From: Panonychus citri
Lineage: Eukaryota; Arthropoda; Arachnida; Trombidiformes; Tetranychidae
NCBI RefSeq assembly: GCF_014898815.1
Contig: NW_026515434.1
Location: 1-64,000, forward strand
DNA length: 64,000 nt
Direction: 5' to 3'
The position numbers were made by a program, and so were the translations under genes. The notes below the pieces were generated by a model. It did not search any database. It was given only the letters and a program-made list of their open reading frames with translations, and was not told the origin of the DNA. Positions 56,198 to 64,000 of the stretch are shown piece after piece (positions within the stretch are counted from its first letter, which is position 1; each line of letters starts with the position of its first letter).

Positions 56198-57778
56198 TTA
56201 GCTGGTTAATGGGCCATTATTATTGTATCGAGTAACATCATCAGGAGTTTCGGTAAAAATGGACTTATTGTAGGTCGGTGATAAATTGGTGCTTATTGGT
56301 GAGATTAAATTGTTTATTCGAGGAGGAGATAATCTAATGTTCGGAGGTCGTTTTCTGATCTTTTTCGGTGTAGGTAAACCTGTGGATCCAAGTCTTTTGG
56401 ATTTAGGTGTTTGAACCATTAGAGCGCTTGGTGGTTGATCCTCTGGTGGTGTCTTTACATGTGAGCTATGGATTGTGGGGTATGGGGGCTGTGGTGGTTG
56501 TGATGGCGGTGGAGGATTTGGTTTACCATAAACTAATTGTTTGAAAAATTTTTCCGCAAAATTAAACAGAGTTAAACAGGAGAAACCAAACCAAAGGCCA
56601 ATTGCCGATCCAACGTAACTAAAATATTCAATAAAATCAATGGCTGGTCGATGTTTATAAACTACGTCAAAATTAAATGGCCGATGAATGTAAACGCGGG
56701 TCAAATAGCTCGGCTGACCAGTACCACCTCCAGATCCACTTGGACCTCCGCCCAAATTGTATTGTACATACTTGACATAATGTGCGTACTCATTAAAGTC
56801 ACATTGTTTTCTTGAACACTCCAAGTGACACTCTCGATTAATCTTATGAGTCATATGGGTGTCATTTAGACGTATCTCCTCTGAAACGAATGACAGTTGA
56901 ACATCACGTCCTCCAGGTACATCTAAAGGCCAACTTTTGAAAGCTCGTTCATTGAGACGCTCTTTACACTTGTACATACAACCAACCCAACCAGAGACAC
57001 CAAATTGTGAATAAATTTGACAATTAGTTTGATATGGAGCTTCGAGCAGTTTAATCCGAGTCAATTGATAATTAATAGACACAATTGACATTAGGCCAAT
57101 ATTGAAAGAGGAAAAATCTTCATCCTCAGTCCAAGGAACATATGAACCAGGGTGCATGGTGAAAATCGCAGTGACCGGAGTCTCACCGCTTTTCGTTAGA
57201 TTAAAGTTAATAAAATCCCGTTCCCCGTTTAGAGCCTCTAAAAATGGGATACCCGAACTATTCCAATGGAAATAAGTGTAACACCGACGAAGAGCATTAT
57301 TTCGAGACCATTCAATTGACTCTCGAACTTTTGAATACTCGGAACACGGAACATCTATACAAGTTGACCCATTGGTAAATCGTGAATCTTGACTACAAAT
57401 TAATAGACAAGAAATACTAACATCATCAAGTATCATCGAATGGTGAAACAATTTATCAATGGACGCTGATCGATACAATAAGTATCTCTCTTGGATCGTT
57501 AAATTTTCACTGATCACTTTATCGGGATAAATGCGCTTCAAGGGTTCCAACAGTTTCAGATCAATGTCCAAACAAATGGTCAACGCAGGTAATTGAATCA
57601 AAAACTGCCGATCAACCTGAATATCAACAACGGTATCAAATCTCAGGTACAAAACGTTAATCCGATAGACCTGCCAGACCATTCCGGTCATCAGGATAAT
57701 GAATAAAGTTAATTTGACCCATCGATTGTTACGAAATGAGTTAAATTTTCGAGACGCACTAATTAACAATTTCATCAT
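56198..57778 (-). CDS. DEG/ENaC sodium channel 2
   Basis: An intact single-exon protein of 526 aa. TM1 is at about 22-42 (LTLFIILMTGMVWQVYRINV). The extracellular domain has paired cysteines (CIDVPCSEYSKVRESIEWSR; YQTNCQIYSQFGVSGWVGCM; CHLECSRKQCDF). TM2 with the pore is at about 380-412 (AIDFIEYFSYVGSAIGLWFG, then FSCLTLF; the G-x-S-type filter lies here). The cytoplasmic tail is proline-rich (PNPPPPSQPPQPPYP). DEG/ENaC channels are amiloride-sensitive cation channels; in spider mites the family is expanded and thought to be chemosensory. The start is the first of two adjacent ATGs. Confidence 0.92.
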   Translation of the reverse strand: MMKLLISASRKFNSFRNNRWVKLTLFIILMTGMVWQVYRINVLYLRFDTVVDIQVDRQFLIQLPALTICLDIDLKLLEPLKRIYPDKVISENLTIQERYLLYRSASIDKLFHHSMILDDVSISCLLICSQDSRFTNGSTCIDVPCSEYSKVRESIEWSRNNALRRCYTYFHWNSSGIPFLEALNGERDFINFNLTKSGETPVTAIFTMHPGSYVPWTEDEDFSSFNIGLMSIVSINYQLTRIKLLEAPYQTNCQIYSQFGVSGWVGCMYKCKERLNERAFKSWPLDVPGGRDVQLSFVSEEIRLNDTHMTHKINRECHLECSRKQCDFNEYAHYVKYVQYNLGGGPSGSGGGTGQPSYLTRVYIHRPFNFDVVYKHRPAIDFIEYFSYVGSAIGLWFGFSCLTLFNFAEKFFKQLVYGKPNPPPPSQPPQPPYPTIHSSHVKTPPEDQPPSALMVQTPKSKRLGSTGLPTPKKIRKRPPNIRLSPPRINNLISPISTNLSPTYNKSIFTETPDDVTRYNNNGPLTS

Positions 57779-58829
57779 GATCAACTTTGACCAATTTAAC
57801 TTTTTTGTTTTACTATTAATAAATCGTTGTAATTGAAAATTGGGAAAAAAACTTTAAACACTCAAACAATTAACCTGTTCAATGTTATATTACCATAGGT
57901 GATAGTAAATAATTTATCATCACCATGTTCAGTGTTTGTTTTGATTTAGTTTTTCACATTGATGATTAAAAAAACAACAACAACAACAATTTAAATCATC
58001 GTCTTACCATTATGTAAATCACCAAGGGGTAAAAGTAATTTAAAGGTAATAATAATCGTAATAATAATGAATAGATAGAGATAATTAGATAATTCCAATG
58101 AGAAAAGTTTATTTGTAAATGTAATCAATAAATTGTAATTTCAATTCAACTTATCGATTAAACAATTTAGAAACAATTAGTTGATTTTCACCTGAACGAA
58201 AAAAACTCTTGACCCTTTTTACAAAGTACAATAATCGTGGTTATTATTGTTCTGATTAAGTTTAATTTTATTATTATTTTTTTCTCAACAATTAACATTC
58301 AATTTTAATTCTATTCTCATCGTAATTGAATTAACTTGATTGTTTCCTTTCTCTTTCTCTTTCTTTTTTTTCTCTTCAAACTCTCTGCTCATGTGAACAC
58401 ATGTTTCCATTTGTTGTTTATCTTTTGTTTTTCTTAATTGTTGCTCGTTGATTCCAATTGTAATTTCCATTGGAACAGTTTAATTACAGTTTCGTTTAAT
58501 TGTTCTACTATTCGTACATGTTAATTGTCTCGATTGATTAGTTGGTTAGTTGATTCAATTGTTTGTTTTCTTTTTTTTCCAGAAAAAAATATTTACCAGG
58601 ATATAGACAAAGAGTAAGCTGATTACTCGCTTGTTTACCTAACATGTTACAACGTAATTTTTGATTATTTTCAATTTAATTGTGACTAATTCTTTTCCTA
58701 TAGATTAATTAATTGTTCTCTGTTCCATTTATTGTATTAGGTTTAATCTATTCTTCTGTTAAAACTCTCCGTGGTCTGGTTGGTATTCATTCATCACATA
58801 GTTTAACCTCTACTGTTTTTGGTAATCAA
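57779..58829. other. Divergent region between DEG/ENaC 2 and glyoxalase II
   Basis: Includes a possible non-coding or 5' UTR exon of the glyoxalase gene at about 58583-58612 (CCAG|...|GTAAGC) and the acceptor TATTAG at 58735-58740. The frame open from 58741 to 58830 without ATG could encode a mitochondrial leader if a start exon exists further upstream. Confidence 0.45.
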
Positions 58830-59847
58830 ATGGAGGTGAAAATTTTATCCGCTCTTTCCGACAATTATATGTACCTGATTATCGACAAGGAGACTAATAA
58901 AGCGGCCATTGTTGATCCAGTTGAACCTGAGAAGGTTTTGAAAACGGTCAGTGATTCGGGTGTTCAATTGACAACCGTATTAACTACACACCATCACTGG
59001 GATCATGCCGGTGGTAATGTTGATTTAGTTTCCAAGGCTTCAGGTTTAACCGTTTGTGGTTATGATGAAAGGATTGGTGGTTTAACTAACAAAGTTAATC
59101 ATGGTGATTCATTTACAATTGGAAAATTGCTGGTTAATTGTCTTTATACTCCTTGTCACACCAGTGGGCACATTTGTTATCATGTTGTTCCGCCTTCAGG
59201 TGAATCCGATGGAGCTGTTTTTACAGGTAAATTTTATTTTCCCTTTCTTCCCATTAATCTAATTTTAATCAAAATTCTAATCACATGAAAAAACAATTAG
59301 GTGATACTCTTTTCCTTGCTGGTTGTGGGAAATTTTTTGAAGGAACAGCTGATCAAATGTATGAAGCTCTAATCAAGAAACTTGGTTCATTACCAGATTC
59401 AACTGTAAGTCAGAAATTCATGTGGTTGATTAACTTAATTTACATATTCTATCATTCTAATTGTGATTTTCATGCCTCTTGATTGCAGAAAGTATATTGT
59501 GGCCATGAATATACTGTATCTAATTTGGTTTTTGCGAAAAACGTTGAACCTTCAAACCAAGATATTGAAAATAAACTAAATTGGTCGAGAGTAAGTTGAT
59601 TGTATTGATAGTATCGATTGATTTTTAATCATATTTCTCTATTTATATTTATATTAATATTTATTAGGAAAGAAGATCAAATTGTGAAACAACCATTCCA
59701 TCAACGATTGGAGAGGAAAAGTTAATCAACCCTTTTATGCGAGTTAATCAATCATCTGTCCAACAATTTGCCAAACTTACAGATCCAATCAAAGTAATGG
59801 CCGCTTTAAGAGAAGCCAAAAATAATTTCAAATCATCGTCACTTTAA
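58830..59847 (+). CDS. HAGH: Hydroxyacylglutathione hydrolase (glyoxalase II)
   Basis: Exons 58830-59226, 59301-59404, 59489-59590 and 59668-59847 give 260 aa from the ATG MEVKILSALSDNYMYLI, the length of cytosolic human HAGH. The metallo-beta-lactamase metal motif THHHWDHAGG is intact, followed by CHTSGHI and GDTLFLAGCGKFFEGTA, with the second-site residues in YCGHEYTVSNL. The C-terminal glutathione-binding region has NPFMRVNQSSVQQF. It hydrolyses S-lactoylglutathione to lactate and glutathione, the second step of methylglyoxal detoxification. A longer mitochondrial form is possible through an upstream exon. Confidence 0.95.
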
Positions 59848-59958
59848 TAACACCACAAAGAAATTACAGTTTAATCCAGTTACATTTATTAGTTACAACT
59901 AATTTGATGTAATATTTTTAATAGTAAATCATAAAAATTGATTGATTTTGATTTTCTA

Positions 59959-61443
59959 TCACCAGTAAACTGTTGGTAATTGTTGATTGATACTTTTAAC
60001 TCTTGATACTCTTGCACGTCTATTAGTTGCAACTTTACTCTGGTATCCGAGATTTTGATCAATTGGTGAATTATTATTATTTGATTTGGTTGCGATATTA
60101 ATTTTCGCTGATCTACTCTTTGTGGGCCGTGTAAATAAACCACAATAGCAATTGAGAAACTTTTCCGATAAACTAATCAACGACAAACCAAACCAGAAAT
60201 TTAAACTACTTGCAAGATAAATTATCAAATCGAGAAGTGTATATTCGGGAAAATATTGATTTATCTCGAAAGGTGCTGTTGGTGCTCGTAAAAGGATAAC
60301 ATAAACTCCGTTTTGATCTTCATCAGTTAAGGTTCGATAGCCTTGTGGTGAATAAATTTCCTCCTCACAATCAGGCTTATCAGCGATATGATTACAATGC
60401 TGACGACAGAATTTAAAATATTTCCTTAGGCGATTTCGCTCTGTTATATTAGGGGTAAGATATTCACCATAATACTGATAATAACCATTCCTTAGATTGG
60501 CCTGAGAGTAATTTAAAGCTTGAATTGTCCCATAAAAGACTGACCCTATGGATGAAGCGGTCAAATTGTTGAGACAAGCGTCAATAAAGTGGAACCTTGA
60601 AGAGTAACCATAATTTGAATAGTTCCGACAAGAGACTTCATAGTTTTCTTGGCTTAAGATGTTGACAATTTTACTAAAGGTCACGATGTAAATGCCCGGT
60701 GGTTGACCATTGAAACCTATTCGATATGCTGTTTGACCTGAGCCCTGAATTAGTTTACCAAATTCTGAAAACATGATTGTAGTTGAAGTTGTAATGGTCG
60801 ATATGTTATTATTTAAATCAATGGCCATCATTTGACCGTCGTAAGGAGGTTGAAATATTTCGTGACGGGAAAATTTAATCGGACCACCCGATGAATTGTA
60901 ACAATTAATGGTCAAGCAAAATAACGGTTGTCTAGAATAACGAGTGACCTCACAAGTAGAATTGTCCTTTACCAAATAATAGCCCGATTTGGTGTCACCC
61001 AATCGTCGAAAGGTCGGAGTTAATTTGATCTTTGGAATTAAATTGTCAATATCTTTAAGAAGATTATTTAACTGGTTTACCGTTAGATTGCCCAAAATTG
61101 AATAGATTGAGGTGAACATGTCTCTGTGGGTTCCGAGGTCATCATAAAATGGCCGCTCTAATAAAAGATCATCTAATTTATCGTCAAGAGCGGAAGCTTT
61201 GGTTAAATTGATTAAATCAAGAAAAGGGAAACACAAGGAAACACTTGGCAAAGTAATTTGATTCGGAGTGGTCAAGTTAACCTTTGACGTTATCTCACCG
61301 GACATATAATCAATAGCAATCGAGTAAATTTGACCTCCACAAAGACAGGTCACCAGTAGATGGATAATAATCTGAATATGTTTACGTAAATTTGGTGTAC
61401 ATTTTGATTTAACTGGTTGACCAATTGAGATCCCGTTGTCCAT
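59959..61443 (-). CDS. DEG/ENaC sodium channel 3
   Basis: An intact single-exon protein of 494 aa from the ATG at 61443. TM1 is at about 25-45 (IQIIIHLLVTCLCGGQIYSI). The extracellular domain has CLTINCYNSSGGPIKFSRHE, YEVSCRNYSNYGYSSRFHFI and CRQHCNHIADKPDC. TM2 with the pore is YTLLDLIIYLASSLNFWFGL, then SLISLSEKF. Many N-glycosylation sequons are present. It belongs to a different subgroup from channels 1 and 2. It converges on HAGH with 111 bp between the stop codons. Confidence 0.9.
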   Translation of the reverse strand: MDNGISIGQPVKSKCTPNLRKHIQIIIHLLVTCLCGGQIYSIAIDYMSGEITSKVNLTTPNQITLPSVSLCFPFLDLINLTKASALDDKLDDLLLERPFYDDLGTHRDMFTSIYSILGNLTVNQLNNLLKDIDNLIPKIKLTPTFRRLGDTKSGYYLVKDNSTCEVTRYSRQPLFCLTINCYNSSGGPIKFSRHEIFQPPYDGQMMAIDLNNNISTITTSTTIMFSEFGKLIQGSGQTAYRIGFNGQPPGIYIVTFSKIVNILSQENYEVSCRNYSNYGYSSRFHFIDACLNNLTASSIGSVFYGTIQALNYSQANLRNGYYQYYGEYLTPNITERNRLRKYFKFCRQHCNHIADKPDCEEEIYSPQGYRTLTDEDQNGVYVILLRAPTAPFEINQYFPEYTLLDLIIYLASSLNFWFGLSLISLSEKFLNCYCGLFTRPTKSRSAKINIATKSNNNNSPIDQNLGYQSKVATNRRARVSRVKSINQQLPTVYW

Positions 61444-61829
61444 TAGGGTCACAAGAGTTTTTACCTTAATTGTTAATTTCCCATTGATTGTAATTTCGAT
61501 TTCTTCTTGATTGTTTATCGGTAAAATTCAAGCTTTCCATTCATATTAATCAATTGTCATTTATCATCATCACAAATGTTTGGCTCTTTTATGTTTCTCA
61601 GTTTGTTTCATGATTAATGATTCTAATTGTTGTGACAATTTTGCTTCAACATTGATTGATAATCACAAACATCACAAACAATTATTACGATTCACGATTT
61701 TTCGCATGAAGATTAAAGACAAACTAGGCTACCTACAGAGTTTGTAGTACAGGCACTGTAACGAAAACATTACATTTAAATCAAAAAGGGGTTGATTTGG
61801 TTTGCATTTGATCACAATTTAATTGATTA
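61444..61829. other. Intergenic
   Basis: AT-rich DNA between DEG/ENaC 3 and the hairpin array. Nothing recognised. Confidence 0.5.
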
Positions 61830-61836
61830 GTTAATC

Positions 61837-61857
61837 TTTAGTCTTCACTGACTATTC
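61837..61857. repeat. TTCACT-loop hairpin, copy 1
   Basis: TAGTC-TTCACT-GACTA: 5-bp stem at 61839-61843 / 61850-61854, loop at 61844-61849. Confidence 0.65.
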
Positions 61858-61905
61858 AATTAAATCACAAGACGCAACTTTTGACTATTTTAGTTAAATG
61901 TAAAG

Positions 61906-61940
61906 GGTCAAATATGGTCTTCACTGACCGTCATTTGACC
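61906..61940. repeat. TTCACT-loop hairpin, copy 2
   Basis: Inner stem GGTC/GACC around TTCACT (61920-61925); outer stem GGTCAAAT (61906-61913) / ATTTGACC (61933-61940), with short unpaired spacers between inner and outer stems. Confidence 0.7.
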
Positions 61941-61966
61941 AGGACAATTTAACACCACAATTATTT

Positions 61967-61980
61967 GGTCTTCACTGACC
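61967..61980. repeat. TTCACT-loop hairpin, copy 3
   Basis: Inner stem GGTC/GACC around TTCACT (61971-61976). The outer stem is weak or absent. Confidence 0.55.
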
Positions 61981-62090
61981 TTTATACACAAATTTAATAG
62001 ATATTATATATTTTTATTTAATTAACAAATTATTAGAAAAATTGAACAATTAAACAATTAAACAATATTGATGAAAAATGGTGAAGATTT

Positions 62091-62126
62091 GACTTTGGTT
62101 GATCTTCACTGATCTAAACCAAAGTC
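62091..62126. repeat. TTCACT-loop hairpin, copy 4
   Basis: Inner stem GATC/GATC around TTCACT (62105-62110). The outer stem is a perfect 10 bp, GACTTTGGTT (62091-62100) / AACCAAAGTC (62117-62126), offset by a TA bulge on the right. Confidence 0.75.
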
Positions 62127-62155
62127 ATTAGTTGATCTTCACTGATCTAACTAAT
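62127..62155. repeat. TTCACT-loop hairpin, copy 5
   Basis: Inner stem GATC/GATC around TTCACT (62138-62143); outer stem ATTAGTT (62127-62133) / AACTAAT (62149-62155), with a one-base bulge. It abuts copy 4. Confidence 0.75.
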
Positions 62156-62366
62156 TTCTTTTTCTAATTAACAAAATCTATTATTTTATAAAGAAAAATG
62201 AATTTATCGCTAGTGGGATCTAATTGAAGAGGTTTGTTTTTCTGTTCAGGTTTTATCAATCAATTGATATTGTATAATATTACAACAGTTCCGTCGACTT
62301 AAATTTGAGCAGTCTCTGCCAAAGCAAAGGGTTGAAGTCCATATTTCAAGAAGGGCATCATAGAAT

Positions 62367-63863
62367 TTATTTGTTATCGATTTCGTCGGCACTCCTTTGT
62401 ACCAACCAGTTGAAAACATTATCGTTAGGTTCATGACAGTTTAGGTTGATGATTTTATCTTTCGTATAGTGATAGGGTTGATAATATGAAAGTGTAGGAT
62501 TACAATTCGGGTAAGGTGAAGAGTAAAAATGTGAAGATAAACATTTAATTGAGTTTGATTCCAAGTAAAGATTAGGATAATTAACGTGAGCAGTTTTGTC
62601 AATCAATTTTGGTATCTCTTCAGCTAGTGGTATTTCAAGAGGATCAACTAATTCTAAAAAGGGGAAATTTTCTTCTTGTTCATTCTGTTCATTGGATTTG
62701 CATTGATTCGAATCGATCTGATCAAGATTTTCAATAATTTCAGTTTTCCTTTCGATCTCTAACGAATGTTTAGCACTTGGTAAACTCGTGAGATTAATCA
62801 AATTTGAATTATTAATATGAATTGTTTTAGATGCACAATCAATTATAAGATTAGCTTTTGTCATTAGATCTTGACCAATTAAAGCATCGAATTGATGTGG
62901 CAAATATTCAGTAACTTGGACAATTGTTGATATTGCAACTGCTGATTTGTCGTCACAAATTTTAATTCTAACTTTGACTTGTCCAAGTATTTTAACTGGG
63001 CTATTGTTAACAGCTAAAGGAGGAGGTGCAAGGTATGGTTGTAAGTTTAAATTCAGTCGATCAACTAGATTTTTACTGATTAGAGTTAAACCGGAACCTG
63101 TATCGAACATTGCTTGGACTCTGTTATTATTTAATTTGATTTCTCTATGAATTAGATTTGAATGTGGAATTGGAAAAAGTGAAGAAACTGAAGAGTTGGG
63201 TTTCTCATTGATTTGGTTGATTTTAAATGGTAATTGATTTGAATTCAAATAATTTTCATTTTCATTGTGCTTTATTCTTGAGTTGACGGTTTTATCTACT
63301 AATTTAGCAGCATTAATAAGTTCTGTTAATGTTTGAGGATTTTGTAATGTTATTATGAATTTAGCTTGAGGTAAAAGTCTTTCAATGATGAAGATTATCA
63401 TGAGCTTTTCTGGCATCTTTTTATTCATTCTCAAACATAATTCTTGAATCTGATAGACAAAGTTAGTCGTTAGCTGATTAGACGCTTGTTTGCTATAATG
63501 AAATTGATGAGAGAGATGAGCTTGATAATCAGCTGGGCAAAGGTCTGAGATCATTCTATTTCTTAATTCATCATAAGTTTTAGGCATTTTTCGGAAAGAA
63601 TGAGGACTACAGGTAACGTTGTACCATTTGCGAGCTGAACCTTGCAAATAAAAGGGAATAATCTTGAACATCTCAATAGCACCAAGACCTAAAGCACTAG
63701 AAGCTAATTCAAAGTTTATCAACCAATCAATCAAATCTTCATTATCACCTCTGAATGGCTCAATGGTGATATGATTGTTCAGGACATGGCTTGAATTAAT
63801 AGTGTTAATTGTTGGGTTAAATTCGATTGGATTAAATCCAAATTGATCAGAGTAATAATTCAT
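62367..63863 (-). CDS. Gag-protease polyprotein of a Ty3/gypsy-like retroelement, no polymerase
   Basis: An intact 498-aa frame from the ATG at 63863. Residues about 30-190 resemble a retrotransposon Gag capsid region (FRGDNEDLIDWLINFE; FYLQGSARKWYN; TYDELRNRMISDLCP). A retropepsin-like aspartic protease follows at about 245-345, with the active-site motif MFDTGSGLTLI and the second conserved block DALIGQDLM. No zinc knuckle is seen, and no reverse transcriptase or integrase follows on the coding strand. The C-terminal 150 residues are unlike pol. It is either a truncated element or a co-opted gag-protease gene. Confidence 0.85.
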   Translation of the reverse strand: MNYYSDQFGFNPIEFNPTINTINSSHVLNNHITIEPFRGDNEDLIDWLINFELASSALGLGAIEMFKIIPFYLQGSARKWYNVTCSPHSFRKMPKTYDELRNRMISDLCPADYQAHLSHQFHYSKQASNQLTTNFVYQIQELCLRMNKKMPEKLMIIFIIERLLPQAKFIITLQNPQTLTELINAAKLVDKTVNSRIKHNENENYLNSNQLPFKINQINEKPNSSVSSLFPIPHSNLIHREIKLNNNRVQAMFDTGSGLTLISKNLVDRLNLNLQPYLAPPPLAVNNSPVKILGQVKVRIKICDDKSAVAISTIVQVTEYLPHQFDALIGQDLMTKANLIIDCASKTIHINNSNLINLTSLPSAKHSLEIERKTEIIENLDQIDSNQCKSNEQNEQEENFPFLELVDPLEIPLAEEIPKLIDKTAHVNYPNLYLESNSIKCLSSHFYSSPYPNCNPTLSYYQPYHYTKDKIINLNCHEPNDNVFNWLVQRSADEIDNK

Positions 63864-63942
63864 AATTGATAAAGTAATATGTTAAATGTTAATTGTATGA
63901 TAATATGATGATAATTTGTGATAATTGAATGTATTGAGAGAA

Positions 63943-63963
63943 TAACGTCTTCACTGACAGTTA
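63943..63963. repeat. TTCACT-loop hairpin, copy 6
   Basis: TAAC-GTC-TTCACT-GAC-A-GTTA: inner stem GTC/GAC, outer stem TAAC/GTTA with a one-base bulge. It lies between the TATA-like box and the gag-protease start, so it would be in the 5' leader. Confidence 0.7.
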
Positions 63964-63974
63964 AGGATTTTTCA

Positions 63975-63981
63975 TTTTATA
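63975..63981 (-). promoter_or_regulatory. TATA-like box upstream of gag-protease
   Basis: TATAAAA on the minus strand, about 115 nt before the start codon at 63863. Candidate promoter. Confidence 0.4.
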
Positions 63982-64000
63982 GTCTAAGGAGAGAATAAAC

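Noticed and set aside
61837..62155. CRISPR-like or simple tandem array for the TTCACT copies
   Set aside because: Spacing is irregular, the shared core is only about 10 bp and this is eukaryotic DNA; hairpin pairing is the consistent property.
1..64000. tRNA, rRNA and other structured RNA genes
   Set aside because: None noticed by eye on either strand; a covariance-model scan could not be run, so absence is not proven.

Overview
The window is nuclear DNA of an arthropod, most likely a spider mite (Tetranychidae) or a close relative. It is strongly AT-rich, has short introns (mostly 60-120 nt) and densely packed genes on both strands. Four things point to a chelicerate mite: a Dscam-type gene with tandem 5' cassettes (the 'shortened Dscam' architecture of chelicerates), a UDP-glycosyltransferase of the bacterial-like type known from spider mites, a gustatory receptor, and three DEG/ENaC channels in a row. 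The species was not proven.

Layout. 1-5.8 kb: end of an unidentified gene, one orphan minus-strand transmembrane exon, and microsatellite-rich DNA. 5.8-18 kb: conserved housekeeping genes, namely Hikeshi, an ER FKBP with EF-hands (FKBP14 type), RYBP/YAF2, STUB1/CHIP (minus), dynein-2 intermediate chain WDR60, and RNF121 (minus). 20-24 kb: a PAR-type bZIP factor and an insulin-like peptide. 24.4-28.1 kb: a pogo/Tigger-like transposon remnant, the UGT 91 bp beyond it, and a 580-bp TA-flanked MITE.

28.9-46 kb: an sDscam locus. Ten 5' cassettes look intact, one has a frameshift and two are decayed. Each intact cassette has signal peptide, Ig1 and Ig2 exons with all joints in phase 1, so any cassette can splice to the shared Ig3-FNIII x3-TM exon at 44.2 kb. 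A conserved element, consensus CTTGAAATCGGCGCTTTTA, lies about 95-137 bp upstream of nine cassette start sites. A second GC-core element precedes three other cassettes. A beta-PIX RhoGEF gene lies antisense between cassettes.

46.4-62 kb: a gustatory receptor (minus) with a 4.9-kb intron that holds two unidentified coding loci and foldback elements, three DEG/ENaC channels (minus) and glyoxalase II (plus). Eight one-base frameshifts occur in the window, seven of them at 47.8-54.3 kb. All are in the missing-base direction and all fall at short homopolymers, so consensus error is as likely as pseudogenisation. 61.8-64 kb: an intact gag-protease ORF of Ty3/gypsy type with no visible polymerase. 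It is flanked by six short hairpins with a constant TTCACT loop and changing but complementary stems, the least explained structure in the window.
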